NCBI GenBank assembly: GCA_035560815.1
Contig: DATMYR010000009.1
Location: 1-64,000, forward strand
DNA: 64,000 nucleotides
Source: UBA5314 sp035560815
Lineage (GTDB): Bacteria > Bacillota > Syntrophomonadia > Syntrophomonadales > Syntrophomonadaceae
Direction of reading: 5' to 3'
In this document: positions 17,630 to 27,337 of the stretch, piece after piece
Position numbering within the stretch: position 1 is the stretch's first letter
How the letters are laid out: each line of letters begins with the position of its first letter
Translations under genes and position numbers: made by a program
Notes under the pieces: model-generated
The model's input: the letters and a program-made list of their open reading frames with translations, nothing else
What the model was told of the DNA's origin: nothing
The model's database searches: none

Positions 17630-20600
17630 CTAATCAAAGAAAAGTCCCTCTCTCACCAGTTCAGGGTCAAACTGAGTTCCTGCACATCGCTCAATTTCGG
17701 CCAATGCTTCTCCTTTACTCACAGCTTTTTTATATGGCCGGCCATTTACCATGACATCATAAGCATCTGTAATAGCAATGATACGTGATATAAGAGGTAT
17801 CTTTTCGCCCTTCAACCCCAGGGGGTACCCGCTGCCATCCCAGCACTCATGGTGGTGTAAAATCGCTTCCGCTATGGGAGCTAGTTCAGGAGAACTAAGG
17901 GCAATCCGATAGCCTATCTCGGAATGATTTTTTATAGTCTCCCATTCTTCTGGAGACAATCTTCCAGGTTTATCGAGAATACTGTTGGGTATCGCTATTT
18001 TCCCGATATCGTGCAGAGCAGCCAAAAGTTTTAAATTATCCAATTCGCTATCATTTAGATGAAGGGTTCTTCCAATTTTTTGTGCCATTTCCTGCAGGCG
18101 CTGACAATGTTCTTTGGTTTCATGGCTTCTTTCCCATAGAGTCTTCTCCAATGATTTTATAAAAGCGCTGCGGGTGCTTCGATTCTCCAATAGTTTATTC
18201 CGATACATCTTTTCCTCGGCTTCTTTGATTACATCGCTTATATCTTTGTCAAGAGAATTTTTAATAGCCATGCCCAATGACATATTTATTGGTATTGGCA
18301 AGCTATTAATACCTATGAAAGACTCATTTATTCTTTTAAATATTCTCAAGGCAAGTATGCTGTCACATTGAGGCAAAAGGATAATAAATTCATCTCCACC
18401 CCAGCGAGAAAGAATATCTTCTTGACGACATGAATTTCTTAATATTTCGGCTGCCTTTATTAAAACCTTGTCCCCTTCCTGGTGCCCCAGAGCATCATTT
18501 ATCAGTTTAAGCCCGTTTACATCCCCGATTATCAATCCTATAGGCAGCTGCCTATTGGTATTAATACGTTTGAGTTCCTCTTCAAAAAAGGTCCGGTTAT
18601 ATAGACCAGTCAGTTTATCATGATAACTCAAATATCTTATCTCTGCTTCAGCCTCTATGCGTTCAGTTATGTCTTCGGCAATACCGACTCCATATAAATT
18701 ATTTCCTGCTTCATCCATTACACATGCACCATTGCACTTAACCCAGCGCCAGGTACCCTTCTTATGTTTAACCCGGTATTCAATCCCGTTCAAGGATTCT
18801 CCGGTGGCCATAACCTTTTCAAAATAACTTGTACACAGAGCAACATCGTCAGGATGTATCAAGGAGGTATATGAATAGCCCTCTACTTCATTGATATCGT
18901 GACCCAGCAGTTTTGTCCAACCATGGGAAACGAAAGTGAGTATTCCTTCCTGGGATATAGTAAAAATAATTCCGTTAGCATTTTCATAAATGCTGCGCAG
19001 TTTCGCTTCGCTCTCGCGCAATCGTTCTTCCGTTATTCGTTGCTCGGTAATATCGATTCCCATGCCAATAGCATGGTAGTTTTGGCCTTTTTCATCAAAA
19101 AGACCGGTGATTGTCCAGCCTATTAAGCGACGTTTACCATCTTTTGTTATCCAGTAGTTTTCATACTCCTGCTTGACACCCGGTGTTTTCCAATCGCTAT
19201 TCTGGTCAAACAACGCCTTGTAGTCTTCCACATCTTTAGGACTATGAACCATTTCCCAAATGTATCTGCCTTTTGCCTCCTTAGCTTTGTACCCGGTAAT
19301 CTGTTCGCATATCTGATTAAACACGACAATGCGCCCTTCCTGATCGCAAACGGCAATTAAGGTGCCGGCGGTGTCAAGCAAGGCCGCGTTAAAATTCCGT
19401 TCTTCTTGTAGTTGCACTTCGGTTTTCTTAAGATCGGTAATATCTTTCGTAACAAATAGTAGATGCGGTTTACCACCCATATCAATTTTTTCAGCAGAAA
19501 GAAGTGCCGTTCGCACCTCTCCGGATTTATTATTGAACCTCGTTTCAATGTTTCGAATCCTACCATATTCCACAATGTTCTTTATAATCAGGTCTCGTTC
19601 TCCTGGAACGGCCCAGGACAATTCTGAAGAAGTATGATTTATAGCCTCATCTCGTTGATATCCGGTGTATTTCAACCAGGCATCATTTATTTCAACATAA
19701 CGTCCTTCAACTACAGTAGTAATGGTTATAGGATCCGGGTTACAATTAAAAGCTTTGGAAAACTTTTCATCTGATAGACGCAATGATTCTTCCATTCGTT
19801 TGCGCTCGGTGATGTCAGTACATGTTCCTGCGATACGAAGTGGCTCGCCATTCTGATTCCTCAATACTACGCTGCCGCGTTCGAGTATCCATTTTAATTC
19901 ACCGGATTGGGTTAGCAACCGGTATTCAGTTTCATATTTTGGTGTTTGTCCAGCCAGATATTCATTAAGCGCCCTCATGGTCGGGTGAATATCATCGGGA
20001 TGAATGACTTTCTCCCAGGTGTGCAAGTTTGGCTCGATTTCCTTCCCCGAATATCCCAGGATATCGATCCAATGCCTACTTCTATATATAACACCGGTTT
20101 CAATGTTCCAATCCCAAAAGCCGTCGGTACTTCCATCCAAAACCAGTCTTAAGCGTTCCTCGCGATCATTTACGGTCTGATTTGCTGCCTCCAATTCGGC
20201 TGTCCTTTCATTTAGCTCACCGGTCACGGTGTTGATTAAATGGGTCAACCTTTTTAATACCTCTATGTTTCTATCCGCACAATTGTCTTTTATAGCCGTA
20301 ATCTCGGTGTTAGTTTGAATAGAATAGACCGCTGCCTCTGGTTCAGGCACTAATGCGAGTTTAGTGCCCGCTGATTCTGACAATACCAGTGTGGTCATCG
20401 TAGCATTCAGCAATTGATTGCTGTTGTCCGCGTGGAAGAATTCACCGCTGGTAAAAAACCCTGCCGTAGGCGCAATATCTTGCAGCGGCAGGGTTTCGAT
20501 CTGAGATGATTCCTGGAGAAACCCTCTCCTTGAAGCACAAGAATATACAAATATGCTCTGGACAGGTTGTTGCTTTACCATTTGCAGCAGGTTGTCCATT

Positions 20601-21484
20601 TTCTCAATAATCATATCGACATGGCCAAAACTGAAGCGCACCTTATCCCCCTCTGCCATGTCGCCAAAAAACCCAATTGAATCATCGTCATGCCGTAATG
20701 CAGGTGATCTGGCAATTTCCAGACCATTTTTACAAATAATCATTGGGAACTCAACTACATCCATAATATCGGAAGTTGGCCCGATCCCCAGATATCGACG
20801 GTAAACCTGAAATGCTGGTATGTGATCAATCGTATATACTCGCGAACCGTCTGCTTTTGTAATTATCATTTCTTTGCCTATAGGCTGCCATCCCAGGTGG
20901 CTGTGGCATGAAACTGTTAAATGATCGCCTTCAAGAACAGCTCCGACAACTCCACAGTCTGTAGCATTTTCATTGCAACATACAAAACGCTTAGTACTTC
21001 TGCGATTGTTTCCCGCGCTGCCTCCCGCTACTGGCAAGCCAGCATTTACCGACTGAACACCTTCTAACAGTTGGCCGGCGTTCAAGGTTGGTCCAGTCGT
21101 AAACAGGATTAATACCTGGGCTTTATCACTGTTTAGAGTGGCCGCAATCGACCGCCCCAACTCGTAATCGTTGCCATCTTTCATTTCTGCGAAGGCGGCC
21201 TTAATGCTGCTATGACGAAAAACAGAAAAAGAAAGAACTGTTTTTAATCCGCTGACCAATCCGTTCATAATCTCGCCGCTGGTGGTTGTGCCAATCACTT
21301 GGGAGCCGGGAATCAACTCGCGGATCTGTTTCGAAATAGCGATTAAATTATTCTCATCACAAATACCGCTAAAAATCTGGGCCATCACTGCACTTGTATT
21401 GCTGGACAACAGCAGCTCATGGTTGTTTTTAACGAACTTCTCCAAACTTATGTAGTCTTCATAATATGTATTGATCGTCTCCAA
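17630..21484 (-). CDS. FIST-PAS-GGDEF-HD-GYP c-di-GMP signalling protein
   Basis: About 1284 aa, no membrane segment. The N-terminal 380 residues are FIST-N and FIST-C sensory domains (GTTTSGEI, PVAGGSAGN, YSCASRRGFL). Four PAS/PAC units follow (each ending in TDITERK, TKDITDLKK, GIDITEQR or EDITERIE). A GGDEF domain comes next (LTGLYNRTFF; signature WGGDEF intact), then HD-GYP (LLAALHDIGKIAIP, HHHECWDGSGYP). Both opposing activities, c-di-GMP synthesis and hydrolysis, look catalytically complete. The frame opens at 21577, but TTG 21484 follows GGAGG at normal spacing and matches the FIST start, so it is preferred. It likely turns a small-ligand and redox signal into c-di-GMP level. Confidence 0.85.
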   Translation of the reverse strand: METINTYYEDYISLEKFVKNNHELLLSSNTSAVMAQIFSGICDENNLIAISKQIRELIPGSQVIGTTTSGEIMNGLVSGLKTVLSFSVFRHSSIKAAFAEMKDGNDYELGRSIAATLNSDKAQVLILFTTGPTLNAGQLLEGVQSVNAGLPVAGGSAGNNRRSTKRFVCCNENATDCGVVGAVLEGDHLTVSCHSHLGWQPIGKEMIITKADGSRVYTIDHIPAFQVYRRYLGIGPTSDIMDVVEFPMIICKNGLEIARSPALRHDDDSIGFFGDMAEGDKVRFSFGHVDMIIEKMDNLLQMVKQQPVQSIFVYSCASRRGFLQESSQIETLPLQDIAPTAGFFTSGEFFHADNSNQLLNATMTTLVLSESAGTKLALVPEPEAAVYSIQTNTEITAIKDNCADRNIEVLKRLTHLINTVTGELNERTAELEAANQTVNDREERLRLVLDGSTDGFWDWNIETGVIYRSRHWIDILGYSGKEIEPNLHTWEKVIHPDDIHPTMRALNEYLAGQTPKYETEYRLLTQSGELKWILERGSVVLRNQNGEPLRIAGTCTDITERKRMEESLRLSDEKFSKAFNCNPDPITITTVVEGRYVEINDAWLKYTGYQRDEAINHTSSELSWAVPGERDLIIKNIVEYGRIRNIETRFNNKSGEVRTALLSAEKIDMGGKPHLLFVTKDITDLKKTEVQLQEERNFNAALLDTAGTLIAVCDQEGRIVVFNQICEQITGYKAKEAKGRYIWEMVHSPKDVEDYKALFDQNSDWKTPGVKQEYENYWITKDGKRRLIGWTITGLFDEKGQNYHAIGMGIDITEQRITEERLRESEAKLRSIYENANGIIFTISQEGILTFVSHGWTKLLGHDINEVEGYSYTSLIHPDDVALCTSYFEKVMATGESLNGIEYRVKHKKGTWRWVKCNGACVMDEAGNNLYGVGIAEDITERIEAEAEIRYLSYHDKLTGLYNRTFFEEELKRINTNRQLPIGLIIGDVNGLKLINDALGHQEGDKVLIKAAEILRNSCRQEDILSRWGGDEFIILLPQCDSILALRIFKRINESFIGINSLPIPINMSLGMAIKNSLDKDISDVIKEAEEKMYRNKLLENRSTRSAFIKSLEKTLWERSHETKEHCQRLQEMAQKIGRTLHLNDSELDNLKLLAALHDIGKIAIPNSILDKPGRLSPEEWETIKNHSEIGYRIALSSPELAPIAEAILHHHECWDGSGYPLGLKGEKIPLISRIIAITDAYDVMVNGRPYKKAVSKGEALAEIERCAGTQFDPELVREGLFFD

Positions 21485-21722
21485 GACCATACCTCCAATG
21501 ACTTTTCCGTTACATGAAATACTAGAGAATATATAGTATCCAGAGCTCGTTCCAAGTAGTTTCTGAAAAAAAGGCATCGTTATCCTAGTGTTTTGGATTT
21601 ATCGAATTTTGACGATTTATTCTTTACTTCCTCTGTTTGCGTACTATTTTTATAATTTTGGGAACATTTAGAAATACGAAAATTCTCCGCGAATAAGCTT
21701 GATGCCTGCAGAAAATAATAAC

Positions 21723-21774
21723 GGGGGTTTCCGCTATATCACCGGAACCCTCGTCGTTTCCTAACTGGCGGAGA
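21723..21774 (-). repeat. Hairpin copy 3 with a 9-nt tRNA-Ser 3' end
   Basis: Hairpin GGGGGTTTCCG / CGGAACCCTC, then GTCGTTTCCTAA-CTGGCGGAGA, which equals the flank and extreme 3' end (TGGCGGAGA) of tRNA-Ser(GGA). Similarity ends there. A truncated relic of the same repeat unit, lying in the gap between two signalling genes that point away from each other. Confidence 0.65.
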
Positions 21775-21982
21775 TATTTGCCTTGATGTGCACAACTTGC
21801 TTTAGCTTTCCGGGAAGGCATTCGATAATAATAAAAGTAAGCATTTCTTGTAGGAGATGATTGTCCCTGTAAACAGCATACAAAGGAATCGAGACATTAA
21901 GAGTACATGGTGAAAGTCTATTAGACAATAGCATTTATTCAAAGTATGGTTATTTGAACTAATACAATTGAGGTTTATTTAT

Positions 21983-24124
21983 ATGTCATCTCTTAAAATG
22001 TCTTTAATCAGATTTCTCGACTCGCTAAGTAATCGTCCATTAGTCATATCCATACGCAGAGGGCTAACCCTAATGATTCCATTCATGATAATGGGGTCAT
22101 TTGCCGTTTTTATTAACAACTTGCCCATCCATGCTTACCAGGATCTCATGGTGCGGATTATCGGGGAAAACTGGAAATCTTTCGGTGACAATATTCATAG
22201 TGGTACTTTTGCCATTATGGCGGTTGGAATGCTATTGACTATCAGCTATTCTATGGCCAGTATTTCCCCACGTGCCCTTCAACAAGAAGTAAATCCCATG
22301 ATTGCCTCAATCGTGTCTTTAGCCTGTCTTTTTGCGACCATGCATGTAGAAAACGGGTTTTTGAATGTAGATTGGCTGGGACCTTTAGGGGTTTTTCTGG
22401 CCATTGTCATAGCATGTCTTTCAGTAAACATTTTTATATTTCTTTCAACCATCTCCTGGCTGAAAGTGAAGGTATACAGCAATGCTGCGGAACCTATCAT
22501 TGCTCAGGCCATGTCTGCTCTTTTGCCAGCTTTGGGCACAGTCGCCCTTTTTGCCTTGTTGCATAGCATTATGGCCGATTTAGGAATTCCCGATATATAT
22601 GCTGCAATGAATGTCGCGATTAAGAATACATTTGTAGGTATGTCATCCTCATTGTTCACTGCATTGATATTCGTAATCCTCATACATGTAAGCTGGTTTT
22701 TCGGTATACATGGCAACAACGCCTTGGAACCCGTTACTCAAAGCCTGTTTGTACCGGCTCTGACTGTAAATCAACACTTAGTGGCTCAGGGCTATCCTCC
22801 GACCGAAATCTTTACAAAACAATTCTTTGATGTATTTGTTTTCTTAGGTGGTTCGGGAGCTACCCTTTGTTTAATCGCGGCAATCCTAATCAGCCTTCGC
22901 CGCAGCAACACCAAACAAATTGCCCTGATTTCTACTCTTCCCAGTATATTCAATGTAAATGAACTCATGGTTTTTGGCGTCCCTATTGCATTTAACTTTT
23001 ACCTATTGATCCCTTTTGTGATACTACCGGCCCTCTTGACCATTATTACTTTTTTCGCTATGGCATGGGGTTTAGTTCCTTTTACCATTGCTTCGGTAGA
23101 TTGGACAACACCCATTTTATTGGGAGGATACATGGCTACCAATTCGGTAGCTGGTTCACTTCTGCAGCTATTTAATTTTCTGGTAGGCATATTAGTTTAT
23201 CTGCCTTTCATACGCATGCACGAAAAACACCTGGCTCAAGGGGAAGAGGAAACCATGCAAAACTTGTTACATGAGGTTAGCCACCTGATGGGAAGAAGAG
23301 AAATGATATTGCTAAACCGCCGGGATTCTGTGGGCAATATGGCCCGCTTTCTTGTAAGTGATCTTGAATACGACTTGCGCAACGGAAAGATCAAGTTAGA
23401 ATACCAGCCCCGAGTGAACGCCCAGAATCACATAACCGGTATGGAAGCCCTGCTGCGCTGGAGGCATGATCATTATGGCCTAATCTCTCCGCCTATTGCC
23501 ATTGCTTTGGCTGAAGAAACTGGCCTCATACATGGACTGGGGATATGGATAATTCGTACCGCATGCAGACAATTCAAAAAGTGGAATGACGAAGGCTTGA
23601 CCGATCTATCCTTATCCATTAACCTTACGCCCACCCAGTTGGATGATACTACTTTGCCTTACCAAATCAACTCGGTTTTGCTAGAGACTGGGATACAGCC
23701 CCATCAAATAGAACTAGAGATCACCGAACAAGCTGCTTTGGGAGGCTTTAAACGCTTGACCCTTTTGAATGAGATTAAAGAAATGGGATTGCATTTGGCT
23801 ATGGATGATTTCGGTATGGGGCATAGTTCCTTAATATACTTGAAAGAGTTCAACCTTGATACTGTTAAACTGGATGGATCACTGGTACGAGAAGTACTCA
23901 CCAATGATAAATGCAAAGAGATTATAAACTCTATTGTTAATCTCTGCCGATCCATGGAAATCAACGTCATTGCCGAGTATGTGGAAACAGAGGCACAGCA
24001 AAAAGCACTATTGGCTTTAGGCTGCTCTGATTATCAGGGCTTTTTGTACAGTCCGGCACTACCACCGGATGAATTGATGAAATTCTACCTAGCACATCAA
24101 GGGAATGATTCTATTGTTCTATAA
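21983..24124 (+). CDS. PTS EIIC-like membrane domain fused to an EAL c-di-GMP phosphodiesterase
   Basis: 713 aa. Residues about 10-420 form a polytopic EIIC permease domain of the cellobiose/lactose type (IRRGLTLMIPFMIMGSF; FFGIHGNNALEPV; FNVNELMVFGVPI). A linker leads to an EAL domain (about 460-700) with the usual active-site residues: EALLRW, INLTPTQL, ELEITE, DDFGMGHSS, KLDGSLV, AEYVET, QGFLYSP. No EIIA, EIIB, HPr or enzyme I gene is in the window, so the permease part may sense sugars rather than phosphorylate them. The frame opens with TTG 21968, but ATG 21983 follows TTGAGG and is preferred. Inferred role: sugar-linked control of c-di-GMP. Confidence 0.85.
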   Translation: MSSLKMSLIRFLDSLSNRPLVISIRRGLTLMIPFMIMGSFAVFINNLPIHAYQDLMVRIIGENWKSFGDNIHSGTFAIMAVGMLLTISYSMASISPRALQQEVNPMIASIVSLACLFATMHVENGFLNVDWLGPLGVFLAIVIACLSVNIFIFLSTISWLKVKVYSNAAEPIIAQAMSALLPALGTVALFALLHSIMADLGIPDIYAAMNVAIKNTFVGMSSSLFTALIFVILIHVSWFFGIHGNNALEPVTQSLFVPALTVNQHLVAQGYPPTEIFTKQFFDVFVFLGGSGATLCLIAAILISLRRSNTKQIALISTLPSIFNVNELMVFGVPIAFNFYLLIPFVILPALLTIITFFAMAWGLVPFTIASVDWTTPILLGGYMATNSVAGSLLQLFNFLVGILVYLPFIRMHEKHLAQGEEETMQNLLHEVSHLMGRREMILLNRRDSVGNMARFLVSDLEYDLRNGKIKLEYQPRVNAQNHITGMEALLRWRHDHYGLISPPIAIALAEETGLIHGLGIWIIRTACRQFKKWNDEGLTDLSLSINLTPTQLDDTTLPYQINSVLLETGIQPHQIELEITEQAALGGFKRLTLLNEIKEMGLHLAMDDFGMGHSSLIYLKEFNLDTVKLDGSLVREVLTNDKCKEIINSIVNLCRSMEINVIAEYVETEAQQKALLALGCSDYQGFLYSPALPPDELMKFYLAHQGNDSIVL

Positions 24125-24249
24125 ACCGGCACTCAGCCCGGATATCCAATCAGATATCCCAGAGCAGGTTACTCAGGATTTTTGTTTAATTACCCGCCCT
24201 ATTTAGAGAAGCAATGGGACGTTTTCTATGCTTCCTTTGAATGGCTCTC

Positions 24250-24429
24250 CAACCCCGCGGCATACTACATGATACTATAAACCCTATAGTGCAAGAGTCA
24301 ATCAGCCCTCCACCGCCCAACAACATCGGTCATGGGTCCATTGCCATTACTATAGATCTTTATAGTAATGTCTTGGAATATATGCAAAAAGATGCTGCGG
24401 ATAAAGTTAATCTGGGGATTTTTGGTTAG
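24250..24429 (+). pseudogene. Degraded 3' end of a tyrosine recombinase (integrase)
   Basis: Codons 24322-24429 encode IGHGSIAITIDLYSNVLEYM and then QKDAADKVNLGIFG and a stop. This is the C-terminal signature of phage-type integrases (LGHSSIAITMDTYSHVL, then MQ-EAADK), with the catalytic Tyr codon at 24361. In a different frame CGG CAT ACT (24258-24266) gives RHT, the upstream LRHTH box, about 70 nt before the GH codons, close to the normal spacing. So the gene is frameshifted, and its front part is gone. It lies 118 bp left of the hairpin and tRNA-Ser fragment, the position expected of an integrase beside its attachment site. Confidence 0.7.
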
Positions 24430-24547
24430 GCAAAATAGGGAAAGGTGCCGCCGAAGGATTGCCCTGAGTCAGTCCGATTGCATAAATAACATGGAGGCCT
24501 CAATGGTATGGGCTACTCACGACCATGTTTTGTAAAAAATAGTAAAT

Positions 24548-24577
24548 GGGGGTTTCAGCCTAATCGCTGAAACCCCC
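24548..24577 (-). terminator. GGGGGTTTCG-family hairpin, copy 4
   Basis: GGGGGTTTCAG / CTGAAACCCCC with a compensated C-to-A and G-to-T pair relative to the other copies, so the stem is conserved. It stands next to the perfect tRNA-Ser fragment. Confidence 0.7.
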
Positions 24578-24590
24578 GTCGTTTCCTAAG

Positions 24591-24651
24591 TGGCGGAGAG
24601 AGGGGGATTCGAACCCCCGATGGAGCTTTTGACCCCATACTCGATTTCCAG
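24591..24651 (-). pseudogene. tRNA-Ser(GGA) 3' fragment, perfect copy
   Basis: 61 nt identical to 31328-31388 of the intact gene: the 3' CCA, acceptor strand, T arm, variable arm and anticodon strand to the anticodon loop. The identity extends leftward through the flank to 24569, 83 nt in all. It stops inside the anticodon loop and is followed by arm P'. It lacks the 5' half and is not a functional tRNA. The pattern is that of a displaced attachment-site half. Confidence 0.9.
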
Positions 24652-24799
24652 TTGTGTAAAGCAACTCGCAACAGTTCTCCGCTAATCCTTTCTGTTGTCA
24701 TCTATTCTGAACTTCTTGCTCTCAACTGTTCCGGTGTTTTGCAGCTAGTCGTGGCTATTCGTAGGTGGACTCATCTATTTCGGCTACTCCAGGGCTACT
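24652..24799 (+). repeat. Integration-arm repeat P', copy at 24.7 kb
   Basis: Ungapped match to 17216-17363 (about 84% by eye), starting exactly at the end of the tRNA-Ser fragment. Contains GTGGCTATTCGTAGGTGGAC and CGGCTACTCC motifs. Confidence 0.75.
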
Positions 24800-25177
24800 C
24801 GAGAATCTTTTTTATATTGATGGGATATATTTCCTCCCATACAGTATATGCTCACTGTGTCCCATCCAAGTTATCATCATTGATAAACTTTGGCGGCAGA
24901 GATTCATATCCCATTGCCAATACTACCTAGGATATTGTTTGTAGACCGGTTGTTACAGTTGTTTGGATATACGCGAGCTAATTACTTGTTATTATTGTCA
25001 GTAATCATAACTTCAGCTATACAGATACTTCTTCCTGCCTTTATCCGTTTTCCTTCAACGACCAAGAATGCTAAATTGTAAACGAGGAACAATCAGACAA
25101 TATCAGATATAATTATTATTTAGAGATGGTCCATCTAAGGACGTATTTACAGGTTTGAGCATGGAAGAGGTACGAAA
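24800..25177. other. Gene-free stretch before the AcoR-like gene
   Basis: About 380 bp with no supported gene, except the ribosome-binding site (AAGAGG) for the TTG start at 25178. No promoter stands out. Confidence 0.4.
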
Positions 25178-27139
25178 TTGTTTGATAAGCAAAGCAGGGA
25201 AAATATTAAAAAATTCTGGCAAGACTTTCAAAATGGTAATCCGGTAGGAACAGATAACGTCCGTAAGGATATTCTCGATTCATGGAACCGGAGCCAACAG
25301 TATAATGTTGATGCCTTCCATGTGAATAAAAAGCTGCGCTCGGATGCTGATATAAGCAAGAGACGAGATAATAGCATAACCTTGCTAAGTGCTGCTCGTA
25401 ATTACCTGGAAAATCTCTATTTAAATATTTTGGATCGTCAGGGTTTTGTAGCCCTATCTGACTCTGAAGGTATCATTATCTTTGCCCTTGGGGATGAAAA
25501 AGCCATGCGGGAAACAACGGCTCCTGAACTTGGCTTAGACTGCAAAGAAGAAACCATGGGAACCAACGGAGTAGGGACCTGCCTGGTATTAAGAAAACCC
25601 ATCCAAATTTGGGCTGAAGAACATTATTATCAGGGCAATCACCTATGGTACTGTTCAGGGGCACCCATTTTTGATCCAGAAGGTAATATGCTCGGATGTT
25701 TGAATGTTACTGGTACTTCGAAAAGTGTGCATGCTCATACTCTGGGCATGGTCATGGGGATAGCAAATGCCATTGAAAGACAAATTAGGATCGATCAGAT
25801 CGCAGCAGAAAACCAAAAGGTTATTCGGAAACAAAAAATAATCCTTGATTTAATTACAGACGGGGTCTTAATAGTTGATCCGACCGGAAATGTGACAGAA
25901 ATAAATCATAAAACCTTACAACTTCTTGGTATGGCCAAAAAAGACATTGTAAATCAACCATTAAAAATGCTTATCCCTTCTGGCATTGATCTTAATGATA
26001 TTCTTACCCATCAAAAAATGATGGAAAATATAGAAACTGACTTTGCTTTACGTGGCAAAGACTTAGCGTGCCGCGTTTCAACGGCTATTATTAAGAACGA
26101 ACAAGGTTTGCCAGAAAGTATAATATTAACATTTACTCCCAGCAAGACTATTCATGCATTGGTAAACCAGGTGACAGGTTCCAATGCCAAATATACTTTT
26201 GAACAAATGATAGGCAAGTCTGCAGTATATCAGGACACAATCCGCCAGGGCAAACGGGTAGCTTTAACCAATTACAATGTCCTAATTATGGGTGAAAGTG
26301 GTACTGGCAAAGAACTTATGGCCCAGGCAATTCATAATACCAGTAACCGCTCACATATGCCTTTTATAGCCATAAATTGTGGGGCTTTGCCCCGAGGGTT
26401 AATAGTAAGTGAACTATTCGGTTATGACGGAGGCTCTTTCACCGGCTCCAAGAAAGAAGGTAATCCGGGCAAATTTGAACTCGCAGACGGGGGCACCATT
26501 TTCCTTGATGAGATAGGCGACATGCCTTTGGATGTTCAGGCTACTTTGCTCAGGGTCATACAGGAAAAGGAAGTCATCCGAATTGGAGGCAGCAAACCCA
26601 AACAAATTGATGTAAGGATCATTGCCGCCACTAATAAAAATTTAGAGGAAGAGGTTTTAAACAAAACCTTCCGCCGTGATCTATTTTACCGATTAAATGT
26701 TCTTGCGATTAACATGCCTAGTCTCAGAAACCGCAAGGAAGATTTGGAGCTCCTTATAAACAGTATATTAGAGAGAATAATGAGCGAAACCAACAAGCCT
26801 TACCTTACCGTTGACGGGCCAGCCATGGATTTGCTAAAAAACTATGATTGGCCGGGAAATATCCGAGAACTAGAAAACGTATTAGAAAGGGCAGCCAACA
26901 CCAGTGAGGATTTCATAATCAGTGATCATGATTTGCCACTCAACTTTCTTCAGGGAGATTCAAAAGCATTACCAGACATTACTATTATTGAACAACAACA
27001 GCTAGCTTTGTTAATGGATACGTTACGCGCAACCCACGGAAATATAAAACAAACCGCAGAGAGATTGGGTATTGCACGAAATACTATTTATCGCAAGATG
27101 GAAAGATACAATATCCCCAGCGATTTTGGTAAAAATTAA
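25178..27139 (+). CDS. Sigma-54-dependent AcoR-like activator (GAF-PAS-AAA+-Fis)
   Basis: 653 aa. N-terminal GAF-like sensory region (about 70-200; GTNGVGTCLVL...GAPIFDPEG), PAS (about 220-320), AAA+ sigma-54 interaction domain (about 330-570; GESGTGKELMAQAI, GGTIFLDEIGD), and Fis-type HTH (NIKQTAERLGIARNTIYRKM). This is the AcoR layout seen with acetoin and alcohol metabolism genes. The contact loop reads GSFTGS rather than GAFTGA, an unusual double change at positions that matter for sigma-54 contact. TTG start chosen for the AAGAGG upstream. It is followed by a strong terminator and then a -24/-12 promoter in front of an alcohol dehydrogenase, its obvious candidate target. Confidence 0.9.
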   Translation: MFDKQSRENIKKFWQDFQNGNPVGTDNVRKDILDSWNRSQQYNVDAFHVNKKLRSDADISKRRDNSITLLSAARNYLENLYLNILDRQGFVALSDSEGIIIFALGDEKAMRETTAPELGLDCKEETMGTNGVGTCLVLRKPIQIWAEEHYYQGNHLWYCSGAPIFDPEGNMLGCLNVTGTSKSVHAHTLGMVMGIANAIERQIRIDQIAAENQKVIRKQKIILDLITDGVLIVDPTGNVTEINHKTLQLLGMAKKDIVNQPLKMLIPSGIDLNDILTHQKMMENIETDFALRGKDLACRVSTAIIKNEQGLPESIILTFTPSKTIHALVNQVTGSNAKYTFEQMIGKSAVYQDTIRQGKRVALTNYNVLIMGESGTGKELMAQAIHNTSNRSHMPFIAINCGALPRGLIVSELFGYDGGSFTGSKKEGNPGKFELADGGTIFLDEIGDMPLDVQATLLRVIQEKEVIRIGGSKPKQIDVRIIAATNKNLEEEVLNKTFRRDLFYRLNVLAINMPSLRNRKEDLELLINSILERIMSETNKPYLTVDGPAMDLLKNYDWPGNIRELENVLERAANTSEDFIISDHDLPLNFLQGDSKALPDITIIEQQQLALLMDTLRATHGNIKQTAERLGIARNTIYRKMERYNIPSDFGKN

Positions 27140-27151
27140 GCTTTAACCAAG

Positions 27152-27200
27152 AAGGTGCGCCAACATGGAGCATGTCACTTAGCACATGCTCCACGGTGGC
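27152..27200 (+). terminator. Strong stem-loop terminator after the activator
   Basis: GTGCGCCA...GGAGCATGT / ACATGCTCC...TGGCGCAC with a small internal mismatch and loop CACTTAGC, then TATTTTTTTAT. Confidence 0.85.
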
Positions 27201-27278
27201 GCACTATTTTTTTATAACCCCCCCCCATAAATCTACAAGATAAGCGTACATTCGCAATTGATTAATTTATCTCTCAAT

Positions 27279-27294
27279 TGGCATGGATTTTGCT
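27279..27294 (+). promoter_or_regulatory. Sigma-54 (-24/-12) promoter of the alcohol dehydrogenase
   Basis: TGGCATG GATT TTGCT matches TGGCACG-N4-TTGCW with one mismatch and exact spacing. It lies 44 bp before the alcohol dehydrogenase start and just after the sigma-54 activator gene. Confidence 0.75.
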
Positions 27295-27337
27295 TATTAA
27301 TATAAATATAAAAAATATTTGGAGGGAGACATGTAAA

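Noticed and set aside
24591..24651. A second tRNA-Ser gene at 24.6 kb
   Set aside because: Only the 3' part to the anticodon loop is present; there is no 5' half, so no functional tRNA.
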